The position numbers and the translations under genes are program-made. A stretch of DNA of 64,000 nt from CAXBBB01 sp963841855. GTDB lineage: Bacteria > Bacteroidota > Rhodothermia > Rhodothermales > BA12. The stretch lies in NCBI GenBank assembly GCA_963841855.1, contig CAWJEJ010000004.1, forward strand, positions 248,001 to 312,000, in the 5' to 3' direction. A model generated the notes under the pieces. The model had not been told where the DNA came from. It worked only from the letters and a program-made list of their open reading frames with translations, and made no database searches. Positions 40,933-49,959 of the stretch are shown here, one piece after another. The stretch's first letter is position 1. The number at the start of each line of letters is the position of its first letter.

Positions 40933-42504
40933 TTATTCGGTTTGTTCGGGCGTCGAAGCAGCGTCGAGCGCCATCTCGGTGGCTTCGGCAGGCGCTGCAT
41001 ACGGGTCGACGAACTGGCGGTAGTGCTCGAAGCGGTCCAGGATGTGCGTCACGTACAGGACGGGTTCGATGCCTCGGCTATACCCGTACTTGACGACCGG
41101 GATCGCGGTAGACGCTGGGCTTCGACTTCTGCAGCAGCCAGTACGACACGTCCTCCCAGACGGTATCGTCGCCGCCGTTCTTGGCCGTCAGGCGGCGCGC
41201 ATCCTGCACGTGTCCATGACCTGTGTTGTAGCTCGCGAGCACGAACTTGAGGCGTTCGGACTCGTCCACGATTATGTCGTCCCAGTAGTTGTTCAGCCAG
41301 TTGAGGAAGCGGACGGCACCGGCGACGTTCTGGTCGGGATTGTACACGTCGGTCACGCCAAACTCACGCGCTGTCGGTGGCATGAGTTGGAGCAGTCCGG
41401 CGGCTCCGGCCCACGACTTCGCGCGGTTCTTGAAGCGGCTCTCCTGAAACGTCTGAGCGGCTAGCAAGCGCCAGTCCCAGCCGATGTCGGGCGCGTGTCG
41501 GCGCAAGATCTCGTCGTACTCACTCAGCCGTCCCGTCTCGCTCGTCAGGTATTCGCTGCGAACGCGCTCGCGGTAGCCTTCCCGGTCGGTGAAGTACTTG
41601 GCATACAGCGTATTGAACGTCGCGCTGCCGTCCCTCGTCGATCCAGGCGTTGAGCGTTCTCTGCAATACGGGCGAGTTGTTGCGCACGACCCACGCGACC
41701 CGGTAGGCTTCGTCGAGGACCGGCACGATGGCGACGTTGGTGAAGTAGTCCTCGCTCAGTTCGGCCACGTTGCGCGGCGCGACTGTGTAGCTGGATGTTG
41801 CCCCGCGCAACCGCCCGCACCAATCGCTCGACCGACACTTCGCCATCGACCTCTACGATGTCGATGGCATCGCCCAGACTGTCCGACAGTTCGATCAGTC
41901 GGTCCTCGTAAGCCGTTTCGTCAGCGATGTGGACGGAGTCACCTGCGAGTTCGCGCGGTCGGCGCACTAGCCGCACCGGTACTTCGATCTCTCTGGGGTC
42001 GGGCACGTCACCGAAAATGTCGTCCGAACTGTCGTTGAGGAGGGTGTCCAGTCCTTCGTCGGCCAACATCGATTCGTCGGGAGCTCCTCGAGTTGTACGA
42101 GGACCGGCGGCGTTTCGTAGAGCGCGTGCGTGAACCGGACCCGCGCCGAGTCGAGGCGCGCGGCATCATGCGGGCCGCTACCACGTCACCGACGCCCTGG
42201 TTGAGCAGCACGAACAGGCTGTCGCGGTTGGGCACGACGACGGTCCGCAGGATCATGTCGTTCTCCTCGGCGAACTTCTCGGCCATCTCGAACTCGTAGC
42301 CCAACGCCATACCTCGGTACAGGAAGTACGACGTCGAGTTGTACGTCGTCAGCAGCGTGAGCGTGTCGCGCTCGACGATGGCATCCCAGTCGCGCTCTAT
42401 CGGTTCGCCGATGTCGATTTCTGGTTGTAAGCATCGCTTCAGAATTTCGACCCCGCACGCCGAGAGGAAGAGGAGGAAAGGGCGAGCAGGTATCGAAAAG
42501 GCAT
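40933..42504 (-). pseudogene. MltF-like membrane-bound lytic transglycosylase with about six frameshifts
   Basis: Read through shifts, this is a two-domain lipoprotein of about 520 residues. It begins MPFRYLLAL, with a lipobox LSAC recovered only after a one-base correction near 42471-42482. The N-terminal periplasmic solute-binding-like domain reads TYNSTSYFLYRGMALGYEFE, HALYETPPVLVQLEELP and YTVAPRNVAELSEDYF. The C-terminal SLT domain has the catalytic Glu in AAQTFQESRFKNRAKSWAGA, LLQLMPPTAREFGV and LASYNTGHGHVQDARRL. Frame changes lie near 42475, 42165, 42080, 41793, 41633 and 41100, mostly in runs of C or G. All domains remain, so the enzyme may be real and the sequence faulty. MltF cleaves peptidoglycan to 1,6-anhydro ends. 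Confidence 0.72.
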
Positions 42505-42648
42505 AGCCAGGATAGTGAAAGTCTGATCATACTACAAGCGCTTTTCTTTCCTGCTTGAGCGCTCGCCGTACGATCCTGATACGTCCCTGATTGCCGCAAC
42601 CGGCCTCGTGCGCTTCCGTATCGCCGCCCTCACCAAATCGACGCTCCG

Positions 42649-43194
42649 ATGCGCTTGCTGCTCGCCTTCTTCCTCGTGTTCACCGCGACTGGCTGCGAAG
42701 CCCAGCGCGACGAGGACCGCTCTTCCGACGACCGTAACGTCGAAGCCCGCGCCGTCACAGGCGACGCACTGCTCGACGACAAGGCCCTCGACGACGAGAC
42801 CATCGCCATCGTCACGACCGACGACCGCTTTCGCCTCGCGCTCACCGATTCCGAACTGCGGATGGGCGTCACCGAAGCATTTGTCGAGCAGATCGAAGAG
42901 GAAGTCGTCCGCCGAGGTAGACGAGTCGAGCGGATTCGGACGGATGCTCTCGGGCGCCATCTCGGGCGCGATGCGGGCGTGCATTGACCAACCAGATCGC
43001 CTTCGACCTGGCCGATATCCGCGACGTGACCTATACCGACGGACGCCTCGACATCGACTTCGAGGGCGAGCAGACCGACGCGACAACAGTCGTTCGGCGA
43101 CATCAGCATCGACGACAAGGACTTCGCCGAGATGTTCAGCCCGTCGGACGCCCGCGCCTTCGCCGATGCCTTCGCCCGCGCCAAGCAACGATAG
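42649..43194 (+). pseudogene. Small lipoprotein of unknown family with three frameshifts
   Basis: The first segment has a lipobox (MRLLLAFFLVFTATGC, Cys16) and reads ALTDSELRMGVTEAFVEQIE. After a likely extra base near 42911-42913 it continues VDESSGFGRMLSGAISGAMR, then after one near 42982-42985 LTNQIAFDLADIRDVTYTDG, then after one near 43088-43095 FGDISIDDKDFAEMFSPSDA to the stop TAG at 43192. The joined product has about 180 residues, acidic and without a recognised family. It is transcribed away from the transglycosylase and converges with the metal-associated cluster. Confidence 0.5.
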
Positions 43195-43203
43195 CGCCGA
43201 CGC

Positions 43204-43794
43204 TCAGTCGCCGCCCTGCACTCCGAGATAGGCGCCCGACGCGTGGAGCGTGACCGTCAGCGGCTCCGGCGTCTGATTCTCCCAGTACCATCCGTGGCGC
43301 CCGTCGAACGCGGCGACGAGGGCGCCCCGACCGGACCAGGCGCCAGACGCCGCCTCGTACGAGATGTATTCGCTGGTCCCTCCTACTTTGTCGCCATGGA
43401 TTTCGTAGCCGACCGTCCCGCGGTCGGTCGACCACCGGAAGTCGGTAGTTGCGCCGCGGCGCATGACCAGCTTGACTTCGCGGCCCTCGCCTGGCTCAAG
43501 CGCGACTCGGACGGTATCGGCGCGCACCTCGTCGGACGTGGTCGCCAGCACATCAGCGGCGCTGTCCATGCCGGTGGCGTCGTCGGCTTCCGTCTGGAGA
43601 GCAGCGATTTTCATCTCGCCCATCTGCGTCAGTCCCAGCGCACGGCCAGCGCCGGTCGGGTCGACGCCGTACTCGCCGGGAAGGATGGCGACGACGAGCA
43701 CGATCGCTGCCACGACGATCGCGACCAGCGTAGCTTTGATGAGCGTCTGAGGCGACGGCAGTTCGTCGCGTGGAGGCTGCTGTGCGTGCGGCAT
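43204..43794 (-). CDS. Transmembrane anchor protein (HupE/UreJ-associated family)
   Basis: The product has 196 residues with one membrane helix near the N-terminus (LIKATLVAIVVAAIVLVVAI) and then LPGEYGVDPTGAGRALGLTQ, the signature of proteins annotated as transmembrane anchor protein, usually next to HupE/UreJ genes. The C-terminal half is a beta-rich domain with the pattern MRRGATTDFRWSTDRGTVGY and SYEAASGAWSGRGALVAAFD, ending WYWENQTPEPLTVTLHASGA. The function is unknown; the context suggests metal uptake or its sensing. The start is the ATG at 43794. It is 31 bp downstream of the HupE gene. Confidence 0.8.
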   Translation of the reverse strand: MPHAQQPPRDELPSPQTLIKATLVAIVVAAIVLVVAILPGEYGVDPTGAGRALGLTQMGEMKIAALQTEADDATGMDSAADVLATTSDEVRADTVRVALEPGEGREVKLVMRRGATTDFRWSTDRGTVGYEIHGDKVGGTSEYISYEAASGAWSGRGALVAAFDGRHGWYWENQTPEPLTVTLHASGAYLGVQGGD

Positions 43795-43825
43795 AAATAG
43801 TAGAGACGACCCGAGGATCACCCAA

Positions 43826-44566
43826 TCAGGAGGTGGCGAAATATCCGGCCAACTGCTGCCACGTCAGCAGCAGTCCGGCGACGAGGATGGCGGCGTTGGC
43901 AGCAAAGGCGTAACGCGAGAAGCTAGGCGAGCGTCGCCACGCGCTCATCGCGATCAGGATGGCACCGAGCGCGAGCAGTTGCCCGATCTCGACGCCGACG
44001 TTGAACGCCAGCAGGTTGGGCACCAGCCCGCCCGGAGTGATCTCGAACTCGAGCAGTTTGGTCGCCAGCCCGAAGCCGTGGATGAGACCGAAGCCGAACG
44101 TCGCTGCCTTGGTGCTTGGACTTACGCCGAACCACTTCTCGTACGCGGCCATATTGTCGAGCGCCTTGTAGACGACCGACAGTCCGATGACTGCGTCGAC
44201 CAGATACGCGTTGGCCCGGATCTCCGCCAGCACGCCGCCGATCATCGTGACCGAGTGGCCGACGGCGAACAGCGTCACGTAGAGCCCCACGTCGCGCGGG
44301 CGGTAGAGGAAAAACACGACGCCGAGTAGGAAGAGCAGGTGATCGTAGCCCGTCACCATGTGCTTGGCTCCGAGGTAGATGAACGGTACGATCAGCACGC
44401 CGCCCGTCTGACGGATGTAGCCTGCGTCGCCGTCGGCGACTTCGTGCGCCCAGGCCATGTCGGGCAAGGCGAGCGCAACGAGCGTCACGAGCAGCCACCG
44501 CGCCCACACCGTAGCGTCGGGGCATACCCCGACGCTACAGGACGCTGGATTCAACCGGCCTGACAT
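43826..44566 (-). CDS. HupE/UreJ family integral membrane protein
   Basis: A 246-residue protein with a signal-like N-terminus and about six membrane helices. Family landmarks are VPFIYLGAKHMVTGYDHLLF, LFLLGVVFFLYRPRDVGLYV, FAVGHSVTMIGGVLAEIRA and FGFGLIHGFGLATKLLEFEI, with conserved His in GYDHLLF, GHSVT and IHGFG. HupE/UreJ proteins are linked to nickel or cobalt transport; the substrate here is unproven. The start ATG at 44566 shares a base with the stop of the preceding gene (TGATG), supporting coupling. An in-frame GTG at 44509 is an alternative start that would leave the REP palindrome outside the protein. Confidence 0.85.
   Translation of the reverse strand: MSGRLNPASCSVGVCPDATVWARWLLVTLVALALPDMAWAHEVADGDAGYIRQTGGVLIVPFIYLGAKHMVTGYDHLLFLLGVVFFLYRPRDVGLYVTLFAVGHSVTMIGGVLAEIRANAYLVDAVIGLSVVYKALDNMAAYEKWFGVSPSTKAATFGFGLIHGFGLATKLLEFEITPGGLVPNLLAFNVGVEIGQLLALGAILIAMSAWRRSPSFSRYAFAANAAILVAGLLLTWQQLAGYFATS
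44511..44538. repeat. REP palindrome at the 5' end of the HupE gene
   Basis: GTAGCGTCGGGGCA followed by TACCCCGACGCTAC, a near-perfect 28-bp palindrome of the same family as 21707 and 35130 but with a compensatory A-to-T/T-to-A change in the arms. It lies between the ATG at 44566 and the GTG at 44509 of the HupE gene, in frame, adding residues such as SVGVCPDAT. Confidence 0.8.
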
Positions 44567-45192
44567 CAGTCGCACGACTCGGTGCTTCCGGCGGCGCAGT
44601 AGCTGGACCACCACGGCTCGAAGCGCGACGAATCGACGGCGACCGTGCTCATCGCGAGCAGTTCGTCTACGTCGCTGCCATAACGCAGGTGCATGTGAAC
44701 CGGATCGCCGTGGGGCGAGCGGCTGATGACGGCTTGGTAGTCGCCGCAATCACCTTCGTAGGCTTCGACCTGCTCGAACGCATCCCAGATCGACGACTTG
44801 GACTCGGCGGGGAAATAGTGCGGATCAGGGCGGCTGCCGACGAACTGATAGCCGCAGTCGGCGACGAGTTGATCCGAGTTGTCGTGCGCGTAGAACGCCA
44901 TCCGCGTCGTGCTTCCGGCGTCTTCACTGGTGGCGAGGCGCACGCGACTGGGATTGCGGCTGTCGTCGCGCGTCGACGCTTTGACGGGGTCCATCTCGAA
45001 ATCGCCGTTCATGTTGAGGTAGCTGATCGTGGCGGCGTGCGTGTGGCCGTGCTCCTCGGCGGTCTGGCCCACATCGTGCGTGTGCGGCGCGCCGCCGTCG
45101 TGGCTGTGCGTCGTTCCGGTCATCTCGTCGGAGTCGCCGCATCCGGCAAGCACGAGCGCGGCGACGGGTAGAAGGGTCAGGAGGTGTTTCAT
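44566..45192 (-). CDS. His-rich lipoprotein of unknown family
   Basis: A 208-residue lipoprotein (lipobox LAGC, Cys18). A His-rich segment follows at about 27-52 (THSHDGGAPHTHDVGQTAEE, then HGHTHAAT), which can bind divalent metals. The globular part carries paired cysteines (DCGYQF, GDCGDY, SSYCAAGSTESCD) and RSPHGDPVHMHLRYGSDVDE. It lies 98 bp downstream of the TonB receptor gene and is coupled to the HupE gene. I do not recognise a domain; the metal-binding role is inferred from the His-rich stretch and the neighbours. Confidence 0.75.
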   Translation of the reverse strand: MKHLLTLLPVAALVLAGCGDSDEMTGTTHSHDGGAPHTHDVGQTAEEHGHTHAATISYLNMNGDFEMDPVKASTRDDSRNPSRVRLATSEDAGSTTRMAFYAHDNSDQLVADCGYQFVGSRPDPHYFPAESKSSIWDAFEQVEAYEGDCGDYQAVISRSPHGDPVHMHLRYGSDVDELLAMSTVAVDSSRFEPWWSSYCAAGSTESCD

Positions 45193-45238
45193 AGAATGGA
45201 AAGTGTGGGGTTCGATGTGATGTCGCACGTCAGACATT

Positions 45239-45276
45239 ACGGATGCGGGAGCGTCTTGGAGGACTCCCGCATCCGT
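45239..45276 (-). promoter_or_regulatory. Perfect 13-bp hairpin between the TonB receptor and lipoprotein genes
   Basis: ACGGATGCGGGAG and CTCCCGCATCCGT flank a 12-nt loop. It lies between the receptor stop (45291) and the next start (45192). No T-run follows on the minus strand, so it may reduce readthrough or protect the upstream message rather than terminate completely. Confidence 0.55.
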
Positions 45277-45290
45277 GTGCGCTGTGTGGG

Positions 45291-47558
45291 TCAGAGGCTG
45301 ACAGCCAGTCCGATGGTAATGCGGCGAGGCGGAGCCGGAGCGTAGTTGAGCGTTCCGAAGCCAGCGAAAACGGCTTCGGCATACCGTTCGTCGAACACGT
45401 TCTCGATCTCGACGAACAGCCGCCCGCTGCGCGACGAGCGCGCGCTCAGGTCGTAGAACAGCGTCAGATCGGTGACGGTGTAGCCGTCGTACTGCGCGCT
45501 GTTGTCCGACTCGAGCTGGTAGGAGCCCACGTTGTGCAGGTGAACGCGCCCGCCCAGTCCGGTCGGTGAGGCGTAGTCCAGCGCGGCGGTCAGCGTGCGG
45601 TTGGGCACGCCGGTCAGTTCGCGGCCGATGAGCGACGCGTCGGGGTTGGCGCGGATCTCGGTGTCGAGAAAGCCCAACGCCAATCGGGCGTTCAACCCTT
45701 CGATCAAACGGGCAGACGCTTCTGCTTCGATTCCTCGGCGGCGCGTTTCGCCCACGTTCTGAAAGACTCCAGACCCGGGCGGAGCTTCGAGGATTTCGCT
45801 CGACGTGTCCAGCACGTATCCGACTAGGTCGAGGCGCGCGCGCCCGGCTAGATCGTACGTCGCACCCAGTTCGTACTGCCAGATCTCGGCCGGTTCGACG
45901 GCGAAGTCTGCGCTGAACTTGGCCCCGCCGTTAGGCAGGATGAACCCGTTGGTCGCGCTCGCTCGCAGGTCGAACCCACGCGCAACCGTCGACCGGACGC
46001 CGAACTTGGGGCTCAGGTGGCCATAGTCGTTCAGATCGCTCGTCGTGACGGGCTGTCCGGGATCCGAGTTTTCGGCGTCTCCGAAGAAATCGTCGTAGCG
46101 TAGTCCGATCGTGGGGCGGAAGTAGGGAGTCGGCTCCAACTCGACCTGAGCGAACGCCGACGCCGTAGCGACGGTGAAGTCGCGGTCTTGAGTCTGCGCC
46201 TGGCGGACGCGGTTGCTCGTCGACCACCGGAGGCGCTGCGTACGCTCCGAGTAGAACTCGCCACCGACGACGTAGCTCGCGCCGACAGACGACACGTTCG
46301 TGCGCCCGTTCAGGCTCGCGCCGGTACCGTACACATCGCGCTCGTTGTAGCTCTCAGACTGGCCGCCCGCGTCGTAGCCGAACTTGGCGAAGCGCGTAAA
46401 GTCTTGCTGAACGGCGTACACGTGTGTCACCAACCGAAGCTGGTCGCTGAACGAGTGGTTGACGCCAATGCGTTCGGCGAAAAACGTTTTGCTGCCGCCG
46501 TCGTTTTCAGCATTGATCGCCTGGAGGCTGCGCACATCGTCGTTCTCGAACTGCGCTTGGGGAATGTAGCCCGGTCCGCTCCACTCGCCGCTGTGCCCGC
46601 GCAGCGAAACGCTCACGTCGGTCTGGGGCGAAATGTCGTAGGCCAACCGCCCGGCGACCGTTCCTTTGAGGTAGTTCGAGTTGGACGAGTAGCCGTCCGT
46701 CGAGAAGATTTGGACGGCGAGGTTACTCTTGAGCGGGCTGAGTCCGCCGCCGAGCGCAATGCTCTCGCCCAATGCGAGCTGCGCGTCGAGCGTCTGGTAG
46801 GCGCCGCCGCTGATGCTCACGTCGCGGTACTGACCGCCTTTGCGCGTGTCGAGTGCGACCGTTCCGCCGCGTGCGAAGTTGCCATAGAGCGCCGAAGACG
46901 GGCCTTTGTAGACGGCTACCCGCTGCAGTTCGAGCGGTACGAGCACGTTGAGATCGGCGTAGCCATCCGAGTGGCCGTCGGCCTCGTTGAGCGGAATGCC
47001 GTCGACCTGAACGGCCACGTCGCCGCCATGACCGCCTTCGCCGAAGCCGCGGATCGAGAACACGTCGGCGACGCCACCCTGCCGGTACGCGCCCATGTCG
47101 ACGCCCGGAATCTCTTCGAGCAGGCGGAGCGGGTTGTCGAGCGGAATGCGGCGCAGCTCGGCAGCCGAGATGACGTGAGCCGTCGCCGCTGCATTTTGCG
47201 GAAGGAACGCCTCGCCTTTGACCGTAACCGCGTCCAAGTCGATGGAGCCGGTTACGAGACTGATGTCGAGCGTTTGCTTACGGCCGGCGGTGATGGTGAC
47301 GGGCAACCGCTGCGTCGCGAAGCCTAATGCGCGCACGACAACAGTCTGAGCGCCGGCGGGGACGTTGTTCAGTTCGTACAGACCCCGAGCATTGGTCGAC
47401 GCGCCGAGGACGGTACCTTCCATAGTTACGGCCACGCCGGGAAGAGTCTCGCCGGTATCGGCAGCTCGAACGGTGCCTACGAGAGATCCCGTCTGGGCGT
47501 AAACCGCAGCGGGGAAGATCAGCAGCGCCAAAAGCGCGGCTTTGAAAAGAGAAGTCAT
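45291..47558 (-). CDS. TonB-dependent receptor with carboxypeptidase-like regulatory domain
   Basis: A 755-residue outer-membrane receptor. A signal peptide (ends AAVYAQ) precedes a carboxypeptidase-like domain (SLVGTVRAADTGETLPGVAV, GLYELNNVPAG) and a TonB plug (LDAVTVKGEAFLPQN, PLRLLEEIPGVDMGAYRQGG, FSIRGFGEGG). Long barrel strands follow, to a final RRITIGLAVSL. It imports a scarce substrate using TonB energy. Downstream genes (His-rich lipoprotein, HupE/UreJ, anchor protein) suggest a metal or metal chelate rather than carbohydrate. No SusD partner follows. The start is the ATG at 47558; upstream codons look non-coding. Confidence 0.9.
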   Translation of the reverse strand: MTSLFKAALLALLIFPAAVYAQTGSLVGTVRAADTGETLPGVAVTMEGTVLGASTNARGLYELNNVPAGAQTVVVRALGFATQRLPVTITAGRKQTLDISLVTGSIDLDAVTVKGEAFLPQNAAATAHVISAAELRRIPLDNPLRLLEEIPGVDMGAYRQGGVADVFSIRGFGEGGHGGDVAVQVDGIPLNEADGHSDGYADLNVLVPLELQRVAVYKGPSSALYGNFARGGTVALDTRKGGQYRDVSISGGAYQTLDAQLALGESIALGGGLSPLKSNLAVQIFSTDGYSSNSNYLKGTVAGRLAYDISPQTDVSVSLRGHSGEWSGPGYIPQAQFENDDVRSLQAINAENDGGSKTFFAERIGVNHSFSDQLRLVTHVYAVQQDFTRFAKFGYDAGGQSESYNERDVYGTGASLNGRTNVSSVGASYVVGGEFYSERTQRLRWSTSNRVRQAQTQDRDFTVATASAFAQVELEPTPYFRPTIGLRYDDFFGDAENSDPGQPVTTSDLNDYGHLSPKFGVRSTVARGFDLRASATNGFILPNGGAKFSADFAVEPAEIWQYELGATYDLAGRARLDLVGYVLDTSSEILEAPPGSGVFQNVGETRRRGIEAEASARLIEGLNARLALGFLDTEIRANPDASLIGRELTGVPNRTLTAALDYASPTGLGGRVHLHNVGSYQLESDNSAQYDGYTVTDLTLFYDLSARSSRSGRLFVEIENVFDERYAEAVFAGFGTLNYAPAPPRRITIGLAVSL

Positions 47559-47763
47559 CTGGTAAATCAGTTGGGGGCGTTCGCTCAGTCGAGAGCGAGC
47601 AGCACAGATGCCGGATCCCATTCGAGAATCGTCGGCGGTCGTGCAGAGAGGCAGCGCGCGGTGGGTAGCGCGCGAAAAACGGTAGAGCGCCGATCGGAAG
47701 TCTGGCAGATCTGGTGACCCGTCAGTGTCGCGTCCGAAGCGGAAAGCCTCGGCCATCGGTTGC

Positions 47764-48407
47764 TCAGCCCACTTTTCGAGGCGGCGGCGACTCTATACCC
47801 ACCTGAGGACCACGCGGCATCGTCGGTACGTCGGCAATCGCTGCGCAGTCTGCTACGCGGCGGATCGGCAGATTGGGCGAAGGCGGCGATTGATGACGGT
47901 CGAGCAGTATCAGAACTCGGCTTACCTGGCCGCCATCGTTTGGCACCGCGTGGATGTGCATCTTCCCATCGTGCGCGTGCGGCGTGCTAGCTTCATGCTC
48001 GTCGAGGACTTCGCCTGATTGTCGAGCAGTCGAAGCCCGCGCCGCTTCAATGGCGGAGGGAAGCCTGAAATGCGTTCTCGGCCGTAACCCATGACGATGA
48101 TGGTGCTCGGCCTCGCCTGCATGACCTTGAGCCGACGAATGCTCCGCCTGTACTCCATGATGAGCATCGTCACGATGGGCATGCGAGGGCATCGTCATGA
48201 TGGGCATCGTGCGCAGTCAAGAGGTGTCCTACCAAATACCACCCGTGTCCTGCCGACGAACCGGCGAACGCCAAGGCGTACCCGATCAGCAGCACGCCGA
48301 CCAGCAGTTGGGTGCAGGCCGTGAGGCGGCTCAGTAGCCGAGGGCGGGAAGGTGGTGGAGGAAGCACGACGCAGTATAGCGCGCTTCGCCTCCGAATCAA
48401 TGCTCAC
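47764..48407 (-). pseudogene. His-rich membrane protein upstream of the TonB receptor, two frameshifts
   Basis: Starting at the GTG at 48407 (MSIDSEAKRAILRRASSTT), the sense moves to a second frame near 48340-48346 (RLLSRLTACTQLLVGVLLIG, one membrane helix) and to a third near 48187-48189. The continuation is unusually His-rich: HRDDAHHGVQAEH, GEAEHHHRHG, HEASTPHAHDGKMHIHA. The product would be about 212 residues with one transmembrane helix and a metal-binding tail. A TTG at 48400 could also start the middle frame. Its position 205 bp upstream of the receptor and the His content link it to the same metal cluster. The frame changes may be errors. Confidence 0.5.
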
Positions 48408-48461
48408 TCCGTGCTCACTCTTGCCCGCTCCCTTGTTTTCTCATACCTCTAAGGCCAAACC

Positions 48462-49646
48462 TCACGCGTCCTCGTCGGGGATAAGAGTGACGAGCAGCGC
48501 AGCCGCGACTTCCTTGCGATAGTCCTCGGGCACGTCACTCTCCTTGACACTCCAGCGACTCCACGCCCGGCGGACAGGATAGTCGTGGCGGTAGCGGTCG
48601 AAACGGTCGCCGCGTGCTTTGTCTGTCTTGAGATCGGCGATCTTGAGGATCTCGGTCTCGTCGCGCGTCACGTCGTACATCTGCTTGACGAGCGCTTGCA
48701 TGAACGCGGTGCGCTCCATCTCTTCGGCACCACTGGGGACCTTGAGCATCAATTTATCGGTCCCCTCCGACAGGACGGATTCGCTATCCCAGTCTCCCGC
48801 TTTGCCCGTAAACTCAGCCAGCGCGTCGACCATCATCTGCGTCCCGGCGACTTTGCCGTCGAACGAGTGGCCTGCGATGTGCGGGGTGGCAAGCGTGACG
48901 GCCTGAATCAGCTCGGGACTGGGCGTGGGCTCGTTCTCCCACACGTCCATCACGCACGCGTCGATCTGCTTGTCGCCCAGGCATTCGAGCAGCGCCTCGT
49001 TGTCGACGACGGCGCCTCGGCTGCTGTTCATCATCCACGACCCCGAGCGCATCCGCACCAAGGCGCCACGCGCGATCATGTGATAAGTAGCGTAGGGTTC
49101 GTGCATCTTGAGCGGCACGTTGATCGTAACGACGTCGCTCGTAGCGAGCACGTCCGAGAGCGGCAGAAAGTCACCCTGGCTGTCTTCTTCCCGAGCGCGC
49201 GGTGGATCGCAGCGGCGGATGCGGCAGGTAAGTCCGGCGAACCGGTCGGCTAGCATGGTCCCGATCGACCCGACGCCGACGACACCGAAAGCCAGCGCGC
49301 CGATGTCCGTTTTGCCTTTGCGCTCGCACGCTTCGAGCAGAGCTGCGATGGTCCACTCGGCGACCGATTCGGCATTGCTCCCATGCGCATCAGCGAACGC
49401 GATGCCTTTGGATTCCAGGTAGTCCCGGTCGACGTGATCCGACCCGCTCGTGGCTGTGCCGACGAACTTCACAGATGAACCGGCAAGCAGGTCCTCGTTG
49501 ACTTTGGTGGCGCTGCGGACTATCAGAGCGTCGACGCCTTTCAAATGCTCTGACGTGATGTCTATGCCGGGCACTAAGGTCACTTCTCCGAACGAAGAAA
49601 AAGCTTCGGTGGCGAAGGCCACATTGTCATCTACCAGAATCCGCAT
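48462..49646 (-). CDS. pdxB: Erythronate-4-phosphate dehydrogenase
   Basis: A 394-residue PdxB of the D-2-hydroxyacid dehydrogenase family, oxidising 4-phosphoerythronate in pyridoxal phosphate synthesis. It shows ILVDDNVAFATEAFSSFGEV, IVRSATKVNEDLLAGSSVKF and VGTATSGSDHVDRDYLESKG. The NAD site is GVVGVGSIGTMLADRFA. The catalytic Arg, Glu and His lie in SSRGAVVDNEAL, VWENEPTP and ATPHIAGHSFDGKV. A C-terminal dimerisation domain of about 100 residues (DVTRDETEILKIADL, SVKESDVPEDYRKEV) separates PdxB from other family members. It stands alone, in the minus orientation. Confidence 0.95.
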   Translation of the reverse strand: MRILVDDNVAFATEAFSSFGEVTLVPGIDITSEHLKGVDALIVRSATKVNEDLLAGSSVKFVGTATSGSDHVDRDYLESKGIAFADAHGSNAESVAEWTIAALLEACERKGKTDIGALAFGVVGVGSIGTMLADRFAGLTCRIRRCDPPRAREEDSQGDFLPLSDVLATSDVVTINVPLKMHEPYATYHMIARGALVRMRSGSWMMNSSRGAVVDNEALLECLGDKQIDACVMDVWENEPTPSPELIQAVTLATPHIAGHSFDGKVAGTQMMVDALAEFTGKAGDWDSESVLSEGTDKLMLKVPSGAEEMERTAFMQALVKQMYDVTRDETEILKIADLKTDKARGDRFDRYRHDYPVRRAWSRWSVKESDVPEDYRKEVAAALLVTLIPDEDA

Positions 49647-49959
49647 GAGTTATCTTGAAGGGGAAGCGCAGGACGCGTGAAAGGGTGACGAATCGGCAGG
49701 TATTCGGTGAAAGATCGACGACCAAACTGCCAGCAGGGCACCCGTTTTGGGTAACGAGGAGGTACACGACTGGAAAAGCAGCCTGTTTCAGCCGATAGGG
49801 TAGCTCGGCAAGGAGTTTGCACTATTATAGTGCGACGCTAAGTCCTTAAGACACATATCACTAAATCGCGAAACTGAAACGAAACCACTGCCCCTTAGCT
49901 GGGTAAAGCCGCACACGCTCACTTCACACGAGCGCGAGGCGTCAGACGGACGCAAGTCC
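49647..49959. other. Gene-free stretch upstream of the SleB-type hydrolase
   Basis: This 313-bp intergenic stretch separates divergent pdxB and the hydrolase gene and presumably contains both promoters. It is AT-richer than its surroundings. The one notable element is GCACTATTATAGTGC at 49819-49833, a 7-bp-arm perfect palindrome with a single central base, preceded by TTT, which could be an operator. The short minus-strand open frame at 49631-49822 looks unreal. Confidence 0.4.

Noticed and set aside
38276..43194. Programmed ribosomal frameshifting as the reason for the frame changes
   Set aside because: The sites share no slippery heptamer or stop-codon context, several occur in one gene, and both extra and missing bases are needed.
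47559..47763. A cobalamin or metal riboswitch upstream of the TonB receptor
   Set aside because: I looked for the conserved B12-box and other riboswitch cores in the 205-bp leader and did not find one.
49631..49822. A 63-codon minus-strand frame upstream of pdxB
   Set aside because: Overlaps the pdxB start, lacks a family match and sits where promoters are expected.
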